A DNA stretch of 7,656 nucleotides from Oligoflexia bacterium (GTDB lineage: Bacteria; Bdellovibrionota_G; JALEGL01): positions 1-7,656 of the forward strand of contig DAOLES010000013.1 of NCBI GenBank assembly GCA_035326705.1, read 5' to 3'. Within the stretch, counting starts at the first letter, position 1, and the number at the start of each line of letters is the position of its first letter. Made by a program: the position numbers and the translations under genes. Shown here piece after piece: positions 1 to 6,009 of the stretch. Below the pieces are notes generated by a model. That model saw only the letters and a list, made by a program, of their open reading frames with translations. It ran no database searches and was not told the DNA's origin.

Positions 1-24
1 TCTCTACCAGAAAACGACTTATCC

Positions 25-51
25 ACTCCCCAAAGTAACCGGGTACCTTTT
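25..51 (+). repeat. REP-like palindromic repeat, copy 1
   Basis: The core reads CCCCAAAGTAACCGGGTACC and is followed by TTTT. It is an imperfect palindrome: AAAG-TA-CC pairs with GG-TA-CTTT around the centre, with one bulge and one mismatch. The same sequence recurs at 288-314 with one substitution, and in the opposite orientation at 7605-7630. Size, partial dyad symmetry and extragenic position fit REP elements mobilised by RAYT (TnpA_REP) transposases. That assignment is inference, because no transposase is visible. The copy lies 24 bp from the left end of the window. Confidence 0.75.
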
Positions 52-63
52 CATTAAATAATT

Positions 64-92
64 CTAATTCAGTCGACTGTCCCCGGAACTCT
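64..92. repeat. Second REP-type element (GTCGACTGTCCCCGG)
   Basis: The stretch AATTCAGTCGACTGTCCCCG followed by GAACT contains a palindromic AGTCGACT next to a TGTCCCCGGAA block. From memory it resembles a widespread extragenic motif of the form AGTATACTGTCCCCGGAATT found next to IS200-like RAYT transposases. It occurs only once in this window, so the repeat status rests on recalled similarity and not on an internal match. Confidence 0.35.
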
Positions 93-243
93 AATCATAA
101 GCACCCTTTTCATTTCAAGATTTTTTATAGGCGTATTTTTTGGATACAATACTTCAATATTTAACTTCATATATAAAAATACACCTAGAACCATTACTAT
201 TGGGAACAAGCACTATAATATTTCCATTTACATGATTATATGC

Positions 244-267
244 CAGGCACCTAAACAGGCATCTAAA
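244..267 (+). repeat. 12-bp imperfect tandem duplication
   Basis: CAGGCACCTAAA is followed directly by CAGGCATCTAAA, with one mismatch. A weaker third echo, AAGGCATC, begins at about 274. It lies in non-coding DNA between two repeat copies, with no function apparent. It may be a replication-slippage product. Confidence 0.6.
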
Positions 268-287
268 CTTCAGAAGGCATCATATCT

Positions 288-314
288 ACTCCCCAAAGTA
301 ACCGGGCACCTTTT
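288..314 (+). repeat. REP-like palindromic repeat, copy 2, abutting the mntP stop
   Basis: This is identical to copy 1 over the 27-bp unit except for one T-to-C change (GGGTACC becomes GGGCACC). It ends one base short of the TAG stop codon of the minus-strand mntP gene (316-318), so it would be transcribed as the first bases of the mntP 3' untranslated region. There it could fold into a hairpin that slows 3' decay or helps termination. No separate intrinsic terminator is visible behind mntP. The terminator or stabiliser role is inference. Confidence 0.75.
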
Positions 315-315
315 A

Positions 316-885
316 CTAAGAAATTCCATCAAAAAGAAATTTAAAAGCCAATACCAATAGTACGGCTCCACCAATCAAATTGAAAAGTGAACCAATTTTC
401 TTTGATGCAAACTTAGCTATTTTCATCCCAATCATCGTAGAAAAAAATGCCCAAAGCCCAATTGAAAAAATGTAGGGAGTTAGAGGCTTACCTGATGATC
501 CGAGACTGACCCCCACTGCAAAAGCATCTAAACTCGTGGCAAAAGAAACTATGATTATTTTTGTGAAACTATGAAATGACTTAACCTTTTGGTCACTCTG
601 ATTCACGTCTCTAAGTTCTTTAAGGCCGTCAACACTCATGTGTGTTGCAACAAAGAAAAGAAGTAAAAATGAAACCCAATGGTCAAATGAGTCGAACTCC
701 GAAACTACTTTTGCTCCTGCAATCGCCCCTAAAAACGATACCAAAGCTTCGGCTCCTCCAGAAGAACAGGCGAATTTCAAAGCATCACTAGCTTTATGAG
801 TTCTTGTTCCCAAGGCCAAAGCTGCAGAAAAAGAATCCGCAGAAAGAACTAAACCCACAATTATAACTTCAAAAATATTTATCAT
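316..885 (-). CDS. mntP: MntP-type manganese efflux protein
   Basis: This is a 189-residue inner-membrane protein of about six transmembrane segments that exports excess Mn2+. Family signatures are clear. SADSFSAALALG near the N-terminus carries Asp17, and ATSLDAFAVGVSLG carries Asp120. The two halves are an internal repeat and the acidic residues correspond to those needed for transport in E. coli MntP. Length equals the usual 185-190 residues. The ATG at 883-885 is preceded by a GTGAGG Shine-Dalgarno with 5 nt spacing (891-896). The 5' leader is about 180 nt and contains a yybP-ykoY-like Mn riboswitch, which independently supports the Mn assignment. The middle segment ACSSGGAEALVSFLG departs from the classical FG-x-FQ-x-x-MP motif, pointing to a divergent subgroup. 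The gene is unlinked in function to the nitrite/NO genes upstream. Confidence 0.93.
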   Translation of the reverse strand: MINIFEVIIVGLVLSADSFSAALALGTRTHKASDALKFACSSGGAEALVSFLGAIAGAKVVSEFDSFDHWVSFLLLFFVATHMSVDGLKELRDVNQSDQKVKSFHSFTKIIIVSFATSLDAFAVGVSLGSSGKPLTPYIFSIGLWAFFSTMIGMKIAKFASKKIGSLFNLIGGAVLLVLAFKFLFDGIS

Positions 886-890
886 TTAAT

Positions 891-943
891 CCTCACTTTT
901 TAGTTTTACCGTGAGGTTATTCGATAGAAACGAGACAACACGG
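891..943 (-). promoter_or_regulatory. Putative expression platform: ribosome-site sequestering hairpin of mntP
   Basis: On the minus strand CCTCAC (916-911) is exactly complementary to GTGAGG (896-891), which is the mntP Shine-Dalgarno, giving a 6-bp hairpin with a 14-nt loop. An upstream CCGTG (943-939) can pair instead with CACGG (913-909), sharing three bases with the sequestering arm, so the two helices exclude each other. A further GTCTCG (936-931) can pair with CGAGAC (973-968), which overlaps the 3' strand of the aptamer's closing helix. This wiring would couple metal binding to release of the ribosome site. No U-tract is seen, so control of initiation rather than termination is inferred. 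Confidence 0.6.
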
Positions 944-963
944 CAATTAAATTAACTACCCAT

Positions 964-1066
964 GCTAGTCTCGCCAACAAGATCAAATCTTGCAGCTACA
1001 CCGGAGGAATAACCCCATTATGTCGATATAGCTTTTGCTTTTTCATTGCAACTGACTACTCCCTAA
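964..1066 (-). ncRNA. yybP-ykoY-type Mn2+ riboswitch aptamer
   Basis: Three conserved elements of this class occur in the right order and spacing in the leader of a Mn exporter. They are AGGGAGTAG (1064-1056; consensus GGGGAGUAG), TCGACATA (1026-1019; consensus UCNACAUA of loop L3) and GGCGAGACTA (975-966). The closing helix TAGTC (1058-1054) with GACTA (970-966) is perfect. Internal hairpins are visible, notably CAAGAT-TTG-ATCTTG (992-978). The first G of the GGGG block is an A here. The class senses Mn2+ through the two conserved loops and commonly precedes mntP, yybP or alx genes. A covariance search would settle it, but the combination of motif order and gene context makes chance unlikely. 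Confidence 0.85.
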
Positions 1067-1074
1067 CTATTTTG

Positions 1075-1103
1075 AAAATAAAAACTTAAGAGCCTGTTGT
1101 CAA
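1075..1103 (-). promoter_or_regulatory. Sigma70-type promoter for the mntP leader
   Basis: The minus strand carries a consensus -35 box TTGACA (1103-1098), a 17-bp spacer and a -10 box TATTTT (1080-1075). Initiation would fall near 1068, just before the riboswitch's AGGGAGTAG loop, leaving a leader of about 183 nt. The promoter lies directly behind the nnrS remnant that ends at 1136. Confidence 0.7.
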
Positions 1104-1135
1104 TGATGATGTTTTATGTGAGTAACATCTTTCCA

Positions 1136-1290
1136 CTAACTATTCTCTTTTAATCGAAATATCCGAAGTCCCATAACAATTCCTCAAAAAGATGCCGCTC
1201 CAAGCAAAAAAATTGAATCATACCCTACTAAATGACTCAAATATTACTTCGACCATATGATTGCAGTGATGCGCTTCGCTGCAGACAATA
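1136..1290 (-). pseudogene. Decayed C-terminal remnant of a second nnrS gene
   Basis: Reading the minus strand from 1288 gives LSAAKRITAIIW, which matches LSAATRITAIIW at residues 348-359 of the intact NnrS encoded at 4801-6009. The match continues as Y-x-SHL, then Y-x-SI-x-x-L-x-A, up to about residue 389 and ends at a TAG (1138-1136). Two in-frame stops interrupt it: TAA where NnrS has Gln361, and TGA near the Trp380 region. Everything upstream of about residue 347 is absent, the sequence instead joining the other pseudogene near 1290-1310. DNA-level differences are many, so this is an old paralogue or former resident copy and not a recent partial duplication. No product is expected. Confidence 0.8.
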
Positions 1291-1305
1291 TAGGATCAAA
1301 ATAAA

Positions 1306-1703
1306 TAAAAGTTTTTAGGCTCTTTCACAATTAGTAATCTTATCTTTTCTCTTTGTTCTCTATGTATCCCAGATATCTTCAATAACAATACTATATTCAT
1401 CTCCACATTTTTTATACCCTAGGTCTTCCATATCTATTGGGATGTACTTAGATATTTTAATTATCCTGGTGTTTTTCCCCTGGTGACAATGCGCTCTCCT
1501 TTCGCTTTAGAATCATTTATATGATAAAACACATCTGCGTGTCGCTTTGAAACAGCTAGACCATTAACTTCGGGCAAATATTCTACATCTAGACTATGAT
1601 GTTCTTTAATCACACTCAAAATAGCACAATGAGTCGTTGCTGAAGCTTCACTAAAAATGATGAAAAACAAACATAAAAGTATAAATATTTAAATAGACTT
1701 CAT
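1306..1703 (-). pseudogene. Decayed gene for a secreted protein with a GLA-S/NDS and D-x-ED motif
   Basis: A start ATG (1703-1701) after an AAAGAAAG ribosome site opens MKSI, then a TAA (1691-1689), then IFILLCLFFIIFSEASA, a clear former signal peptide broken by a nonsense codon. The frame continues with EVNGLAVSKRH and DVFYHINDS to a TAA at 1463-1461. In a shifted frame KYIPIDMEDLGYKKCGDE follows to a TAG at 1362-1360, and in a third frame REQREKIRLLIVKEPKN. The series GLA-x-S-x-x-x-x-x-x-x-NDS, D-x-EDL, DI-x-D, R-x-I-x-x-x-x-VKEP matches, as I recall, the N-terminal part of a family of secreted, probably beta-propeller proteins with the pattern EISGLAASRR/HNDSG/DWEDIA/DIGDN. At least three lesions and a missing C-terminus show it is dead. 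Confidence 0.7.
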
Positions 1704-1831
1704 CAATATTCTTTCTTTGAAGTAATACCTAAAAATTTAATGAACATAAACCATCTTCGTTCCAATTCTATCACAATTGTATCACTCCCCTAATCTAAGT
1801 TTAAACGATCAAAATAATATTCAAATAAAAT

Positions 1832-2473
1832 TTACTGTTTGTTTAACTTGTTTATTGAATCAATTAGGCTATCAACATCTTTGTTTAAACCAACAACTTT
1901 ATTTTTAATAACTCCGCTCTGATCCATCAAAAATATGATATTCGAGTGAGCAATATCTCCATTTTGTAGTTTTTTGTAATTTACTCCTAGCACTACCGCC
2001 AATTCTTGTACGGTGGCATTATCAGATGTAATCAACATCCATTTGTTTAAGTTCATTTTTCGTTTTTTTGCATACTCTTTGAGTTGTTTTGAAGTATCTT
2101 TTTCTGGGTCAAATGAAATTAGCAAAAATTTTACATTAGATATTTTTATTTTTTCCATCTTCTTTTCCAGGTCCAACATTGTCGAAGTGATAATTGGACA
2201 AGCATACCCACAACTCGTATAAACCATTGCAAATATAGTAGGTTGAGATGAAAGGTCTTTTAACTGAATCGTTTTTCCTTCCTGGTTGGTCCATTTTGAA
2301 TCCAATTGGAAAATCGACATTTCAGGAAGCGTATCTTCTGTTTTCATTTCCATATTGGTGTGATGCTTGTGATTATTTTTATTCGCCTCATCTCCATTGG
2401 ATGCCAAAGTTGATGACGCTAGCAAAATGCAAATCAAAAAAACAAAACATTGATAGAATAAATGGTACTTCAT
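1832..2473 (-). CDS. Sco1/SenC/PrrC-family copper chaperone
   Basis: This is a 213-residue thioredoxin-fold protein, exported through an N-terminal signal (hydrophobic residues about 8-24) and acting at the outer face of the inner membrane. The metal/redox site is complete: CGYACP places Cys88 and Cys92 in the C-x-x-x-C-P motif and AHSN gives the third ligand, His176. Sco proteins deliver copper to CuA sites or act as thiol reductants. Beside nirK the natural client is the copper nitrite reductase, which is inference. A His/Met-rich stretch, HKHHTNMEM (residues 35-43), lies between signal and domain and may bind metal. The ATG overlaps the nirV-like stop by four bases (ATGA), so translation is probably coupled. 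It is the last gene of the run. I see no clear terminator in the 128 bp after it. Confidence 0.92.
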   Translation of the reverse strand: MKYHLFYQCFVFLICILLASSTLASNGDEANKNNHKHHTNMEMKTEDTLPEMSIFQLDSKWTNQEGKTIQLKDLSSQPTIFAMVYTSCGYACPIITSTMLDLEKKMEKIKISNVKFLLISFDPEKDTSKQLKEYAKKRKMNLNKWMLITSDNATVQELAVVLGVNYKKLQNGDIAHSNIIFLMDQSGVIKNKVVGLNKDVDSLIDSINKLNKQ

Positions 2474-3291
2474 AGCTTTTCTCCAATCGTTTTAACACAT
2501 CGAAATCCTAAATTTTTTACACAAGAACGACCTTGTAAACTGCTCCTCAATGCATAACGCATAAAGGCAGGATAATTTTCTTTATCTTGGCTGCTTAAAG
2601 ATCCACTTCCACAAAACAAACCTCGATTCAAAGACGAATCTTCTCGAGATTCTCCTGTAACAAGTACTGTATTGAAATCAAAAGTCCATTCCCAGACCAA
2701 ACCAAATAAATCATGTATCCCAAGGGAATTTTTTGACGTTGAGCCTACGTTGGGCAAATGGCTTTGGGTTGGCTTAGAGTACCATTCTAAAATCCGTGCT
2801 CGCAAAGCCTCTTTTGCTTTTTGACTCTTCTTTTCTTCAATCTGAGCCATATATTCCCATTGATCTGTATTGGGTAAGGTTTTTTCTTTAGATTTGCAAA
2901 AAGCTTGCGCTGCAAACCAAGAAACATTGCTTACTGGCGAATTCTTGGAAACATCTTTTCCGATTTTCAAAGGCCTCTCCCAATGTTTCAAGTAATTTTC
3001 ATCTGCAAAAAGCTTAGACACTTCGTTCTTCTGCCACTTTGAATGTTTTTTTACAAACTCGAGAAATTCTTGATTCGTTACTGGATATGGGTCTACAAAA
3101 AACGATTTGATATAAATTGGTTTCTGTCCATTATTCTCTTTAACGAATGGAACCCACTGACCTTCCGGAACACGAATCATTTCTTTTACTAACTCAGCCT
3201 TTAAAGAGTCTGTCCAAGTTAAAAACATAAGCAGACTCCATAAAAGTACTCGCATCAAATCAATACGCTCTTGTTTAGTGTCCAGAAGCAT
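2470..3291 (-). CDS. nirV: NirV-like protein (FGE/SUMF1-fold, secreted)
   Basis: This protein of about 273 residues has the formylglycine-generating-enzyme (sulfatase-modifying factor) fold. Blocks in order: IRVPEGQWVPF, DPYPVTNQEFLEF, PVSNVSWFAAQAFC followed by LPNTDQWEYMAQ, NSLGIHDLFGLVWEW, and the C-terminal LGFRCVK. The paired copper-binding cysteines of true FGE (in the YCYRYRC region) are not present where the sequence reads PAFMRYALRSS. FGE catalysis is therefore unlikely, as in nirK-linked NirV proteins, whose function is unknown. The ATG at 3291-3289 has a good ribosome site (AAAGGTGA) inside the end of nirK, giving a 17-nt overlap. An alternative ATG at 3255 would begin directly with the signal sequence MRVLLWSLLMFLTW and leave a 19-nt gap. 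Either way the protein should be exported. Confidence 0.8.
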   Translation of the reverse strand: MLLDTKQERIDLMRVLLWSLLMFLTWTDSLKAELVKEMIRVPEGQWVPFVKENNGQKPIYIKSFFVDPYPVTNQEFLEFVKKHSKWQKNEVSKLFADENYLKHWERPLKIGKDVSKNSPVSNVSWFAAQAFCKSKEKTLPNTDQWEYMAQIEEKKSQKAKEALRARILEWYSKPTQSHLPNVGSTSKNSLGIHDLFGLVWEWTFDFNTVLVTGESREDSSLNRGLFCGSGSLSSQDKENYPAFMRYALRSSLQGRSCVKNLGFRCVKTIGEKL

Positions 3292-4732
3292 TAAGATCAC
3301 CTTTAGTTTCTTTCACTTCTGATGGCTTCACCACTCCCCCTGAGTTTCCCCAGGAATTATAAACATAGGTCAAGACATTCGCGATATCCTCGTCAGATAA
3401 AGACAACGACGGCATAACACTGTTGTACGTTGCTCCATTAACTTCAATCATTCCACTCAAACCACCTTTGACGACTTTGATTGCTCTTATTTTATCGGCA
3501 TTCAAGTAATCTGACTTCGCAAGAGGTGGAAAGGTTGAAGCTAAGCCTTCCCCATTGTTTTGGTGACAGGCTGCACAGTTTTGTTGATACACAGATTTTC
3601 CAAGCCTGATTTGATCTGCCTTATTTTTAGCAACCGGTTTATTTGTTATAGACTCTTCAATTTCCTGAATGGCTCCACCTTCTGGAAGATAAATTCGATC
3701 GTCTTGTTTTCCAGAATAAACATCTTTGTTTTCATCTCCTTCAACCTTGATCATTCCCAAAGCACCTTTATTAAAGGCTCTAAAAATAGAGTGATCCACC
3801 AGAATAAACGTACCTGGAGCTTCAAGCACGAACTCAGTAATCGCAGAACCTCCTGCTGGAATTAATGTGGTTTGTACATTTTCATTAATCGTAAAACCAC
3901 CTTCTGGATATACCTTATCAAATATCTCCCCAATAACATGAAAGGAAGACGCCAGGTTTGGACCACCGTTCCCCACGTAGAGACGAATTTTTTCACCCAC
4001 CCTGGCACTTAGAGATTGATCTCCTGTCATTGCACCAACAGCGCCATTAAATACCACGTAATCGGGTATTTCGGTCAACGCTTTTTCCATGCTAAAAGGC
4101 TGGTGTCCTTTGTCGCCGTATTTCCCTTTTGTATAAAACTCACTCTGCATCACGTAAAATTCTCGATCAACTTTAGGTAAGCCTTTTTTAGGCTCGACCA
4201 GAATCAAACCATACATTCCATTAGCAATATGCATCCCAACAGGCGCGGTTGCACAGTGATAAACATACAGACCTGGATTTAACGCCCTAAAAGAAAATAC
4301 TGATGTGTGACCGGGCGCTGTAAATGAAGATGTTGCCCCTCCACCCGGTCCGGTCACAGCATGCAAATCAATATTATGCGGCATTTTACTATCAGGGTGG
4401 TTACTCAAATGAAATTCAACCATATCTCCTTCACGTACTCGAATAAACTTACCCGGGACTTCCCCGCCAAATGTCCAGATTGTATAATCCACACCATCCA
4501 TCAATTTTGCAACTTTTTCTACCGTTTCCAGCTTCACAATGACCTTTGTCGCGTGTTTTCGAGTGATTGGAGGAGGCACATTTGGAGCATGCGTTAATAC
4601 CGCTTCTTCTTCTCCTTTGATTTCCTCAAGGGAGCTTGCTCTGTTGGTTAATTCAACATTTGCATTGTCCTGGCATCCTACTAGAAAAAAGGCTCCAACA
4701 ATAATAGTAAATACGCTCTTAATAAGTTTCAT
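3275..4732 (-). CDS. nirK: Copper nitrite reductase fused to a C-terminal cytochrome c domain (lipoprotein)
   Basis: This 485-residue enzyme reduces NO2- to NO. The signal ends in a lipobox LVGC (Cys20), so it is probably a lipid-anchored periplasmic enzyme. Two cupredoxin domains span about 60-335 with every expected ligand: type 1 Cu His119, Cys160, His168, Met173; type 2 Cu His124, His159, His314; catalytic Asp122 and His265. A linker leads to a class I cytochrome c (about 370-460) with CAACH (386-390) and axial Met440 in NSVMPSL. This three-domain layout is that of Ralstonia-type NirK, in which the haem feeds electrons to the type 1 copper. The start chosen is the ATG at 4732-4730 after AAAGGAGAAGAA. 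An upstream in-frame ATG at 4774 would spoil the signal peptide. The gene follows nnrS and overlaps the nirV-like gene. Confidence 0.95.
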   Translation of the reverse strand: MKLIKSVFTIIVGAFFLVGCQDNANVELTNRASSLEEIKGEEEAVLTHAPNVPPPITRKHATKVIVKLETVEKVAKLMDGVDYTIWTFGGEVPGKFIRVREGDMVEFHLSNHPDSKMPHNIDLHAVTGPGGGATSSFTAPGHTSVFSFRALNPGLYVYHCATAPVGMHIANGMYGLILVEPKKGLPKVDREFYVMQSEFYTKGKYGDKGHQPFSMEKALTEIPDYVVFNGAVGAMTGDQSLSARVGEKIRLYVGNGGPNLASSFHVIGEIFDKVYPEGGFTINENVQTTLIPAGGSAITEFVLEAPGTFILVDHSIFRAFNKGALGMIKVEGDENKDVYSGKQDDRIYLPEGGAIQEIEESITNKPVAKNKADQIRLGKSVYQQNCAACHQNNGEGLASTFPPLAKSDYLNADKIRAIKVVKGGLSGMIEVNGATYNSVMPSLSLSDEDIANVLTYVYNSWGNSGGVVKPSEVKETKGDLNASGH

Positions 4733-4773
4733 TTCTTCTCCTTTACTGAACAATCTATATTTGTGAACCCACA

Positions 4774-4804
4774 ATTATATAATAATTAACGTTATCATGA
4801 TCAA
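4774..4804 (-). promoter_or_regulatory. Possible FNR/NNR-like half-conserved box and -10 element before nirK
   Basis: In the 68-bp gap before nirK the minus strand reads TTGAT-CATG-ATAAC (4804-4791), a perfect left half and a 3/5 right half of the TTGAT-N4-ATCAA pattern. A TATAAT (4779-4774) follows. The box centre lies about 21 bp from the centre of this -10, not the roughly 30 bp of a class II activator site, so the pair does not fit canonical geometry. The box also overlaps the nnrS stop codon. An extra nirK promoter here is possible but weakly supported. Confidence 0.25.
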
Positions 4805-6009
4805 ACTCCATTCTTTTTCTCACTTTTGAACTCTGCCAAACAAAATATTTCAGGTATTAAAACTACACTCCAAATAAATATAGCTGCCAACCACAAAATT
4901 GAAGCATAAGCCAAGTGACTTGTGTATTGATTGGGCCAGATAATAGCCGTAATCCGTGTGGCTGCCGATAACACCAGTAAAAAAACAAAAGTGGGAATCA
5001 TTTTTGACGTAGATTCTAACGCCGTCCCCTGGCTATTATGTGCCAGTGTTACACGCGTAGCAATTAGCAGGGTCAATAAAGAAAACCCGCTGATAAAATA
5101 ACCATGTGCACTATGCGAGTATCCATAGTTCCAACACAATGGCAAAATGGCTGAAAAAATAAAAAGCCAGGTTGTAAGCCAAATTCCCATACTCAGACGG
5201 GTTCGTTTGGGTGGAAGACGATAAACTCGCCACATTTTGAATGCAATATATAGGATGACGCTTAGTCGAATCCACAACGCAAGTTCATTAAGATAGTTTT
5301 GCAAAAAGTAACTTCCAAAAAACAGCAACACCAAAGCCATGATGCTTTTAGGCACCACTTTGATAAAAGAAATTGGTTGCTCGTATACCTTACGTTGATG
5401 AGAAACAATCTCTTCCCAACCCAAGATCCCAGGAATGAGACGGCCGCCTACTCCAATAATTAAACCCAACAGGATGCCTTCGGATTGCAAAGTTGACCAG
5501 GTCACACTCCATCGACCCAGATCAATGCAATCAAGAGCCGCAAGTCCTTGCAATAAATTACTGATAAACCAAAGCACAATACTGATACCTACAAATAAAA
5601 AAGTGTACGGTGGGTTTTCAGCCCGTTTCAGAAATCTTTTCAATCCAAATACGATCAAAAATATACATAGCAAGCTGACAAATAAATGATGGGTACCGAG
5701 CTTAGTAAAAGCCAAAGCAATGGTGCTGACAATCAAAAGAACGAAACCACTCCATACTTCGTATGTCGAAGCAAAAGGAGTTTTGGTAAATCGAGGTATG
5801 GCCGTCATTAAAAAACCTACAACGAAGGCCAGCATAAATCCGTTAATCATAATGAATTTATGCCAAATCAAGGGATAACCTGATTCATTCCAAAGTAGTT
5901 TAACCCAGGGTGCTATGCCTAGAATTCCAAGAACAATTCCGGCTGAAAAAAAAACTCGGAAGGGATCTTTATTAATTTTATTTTGAAACATTTTGATCAT
6001 AATCCACAC
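4801..6009 (-). CDS. nnrS: NnrS-family haem/copper membrane protein
   Basis: This is an integral membrane protein of up to 402 residues with about 12 hydrophobic segments, the usual NnrS length. Conserved features are IWHKF with His50, the following GFLMTAIPRFT (65-75), GVGGRLIPGILGWE (187-199), and SAHGYFISG with His302 followed by IATRVTLAH (316-324). NnrS proteins are haem- and copper-containing, occur with denitrification and NO-response genes, and protect cells from NO-derived iron-dinitrosyl damage. The precise reaction is not established. The ORF overlaps the hemerythrin gene by 32 nt from the ATG at 6009. ATGs at 6000 and 5991 are equally possible, as none has a strong ribosome site and translation is probably coupled. 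A decayed second copy of its C-terminus lies at 1136-1290. Confidence 0.88.
   Translation of the reverse strand: MWIMIKMFQNKINKDPFRVFFSAGIVLGILGIAPWVKLLWNESGYPLIWHKFIMINGFMLAFVVGFLMTAIPRFTKTPFASTYEVWSGFVLLIVSTIALAFTKLGTHHLFVSLLCIFLIVFGLKRFLKRAENPPYTFLFVGISIVLWFISNLLQGLAALDCIDLGRWSVTWSTLQSEGILLGLIIGVGGRLIPGILGWEEIVSHQRKVYEQPISFIKVVPKSIMALVLLFFGSYFLQNYLNELALWIRLSVILYIAFKMWRVYRLPPKRTRLSMGIWLTTWLFIFSAILPLCWNYGYSHSAHGYFISGFSLLTLLIATRVTLAHNSQGTALESTSKMIPTFVFLLVLSAATRITAIIWPNQYTSHLAYASILWLAAIFIWSVVLIPEIFCLAEFKSEKKNGV

Larger units (their letters stand above)
1..315. other. Repeat-rich intergenic stretch without a gene
   Basis: I see no credible coding region here in any frame. The stretch is AT-rich and holds two copies of a CCCCAAAGTAACCGGG repeat (25-51 and 288-314), one element of a second repeat type (64-92) and a 12-bp tandem duplication (244-267). 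A short echo of the first repeat's tail, ACCCTTTTCATT, occurs at about 103-114 and resembles ACCTTTTCATT at 45-55. The dense repeats suggest a landing zone for small non-autonomous elements, although no transposase gene is present. Confidence 0.6.

Noticed and set aside
1..315. CRISPR array or attachment site
   Set aside because: The repeat copies are about 240 bp apart with no regular spacers, and there is no cas, integrase or tRNA sequence.
1461..1670. A 69-codon minus-strand ORF that could be called a small hypothetical gene
   Set aside because: It starts at a TTG inside a broken signal peptide and continues out of frame on both sides, so it is a fragment of the pseudogene at 1306-1703.
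1741..1790. TATCACAATTGTATCA symmetric stretch as an operator
   Set aside because: The symmetry is centred on CAATTG with only short arms in AT-rich DNA next to a pseudogene, so chance is adequate.
1704..1831. Intrinsic terminator or FNR box after sco (TTGATCGTTTAAAC)
   Set aside because: There is no GC-rich hairpin with a T-tract, and the right half does not match ATCAA.
2013..2475. Plus-strand ORFs opposite the sco gene
   Set aside because: They are antisense shadows of a well-supported gene, with no ribosome site or family resemblance.
3560..3865. A 101-codon plus-strand ORF opposite nirK
   Set aside because: It is antisense to the cytochrome and cupredoxin coding sequence, with composition typical of a shadow frame.
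4361..4766. Two overlapping plus-strand ORFs opposite the start of nirK
   Set aside because: They overlap each other in different frames and lie wholly antisense to conserved copper-ligand codons.
4733..4774. Upstream ATG of nirK at 4774 adding 14 residues
   Set aside because: The extension is charged, precedes a good signal peptide with lipobox, and the ATG at 4732 has a strong ribosome site AAAGGAG.
5435..5689. An 84-codon plus-strand ORF opposite nnrS
   Set aside because: It is antisense to conserved NnrS membrane segments, with no start signal or recognisable motif.
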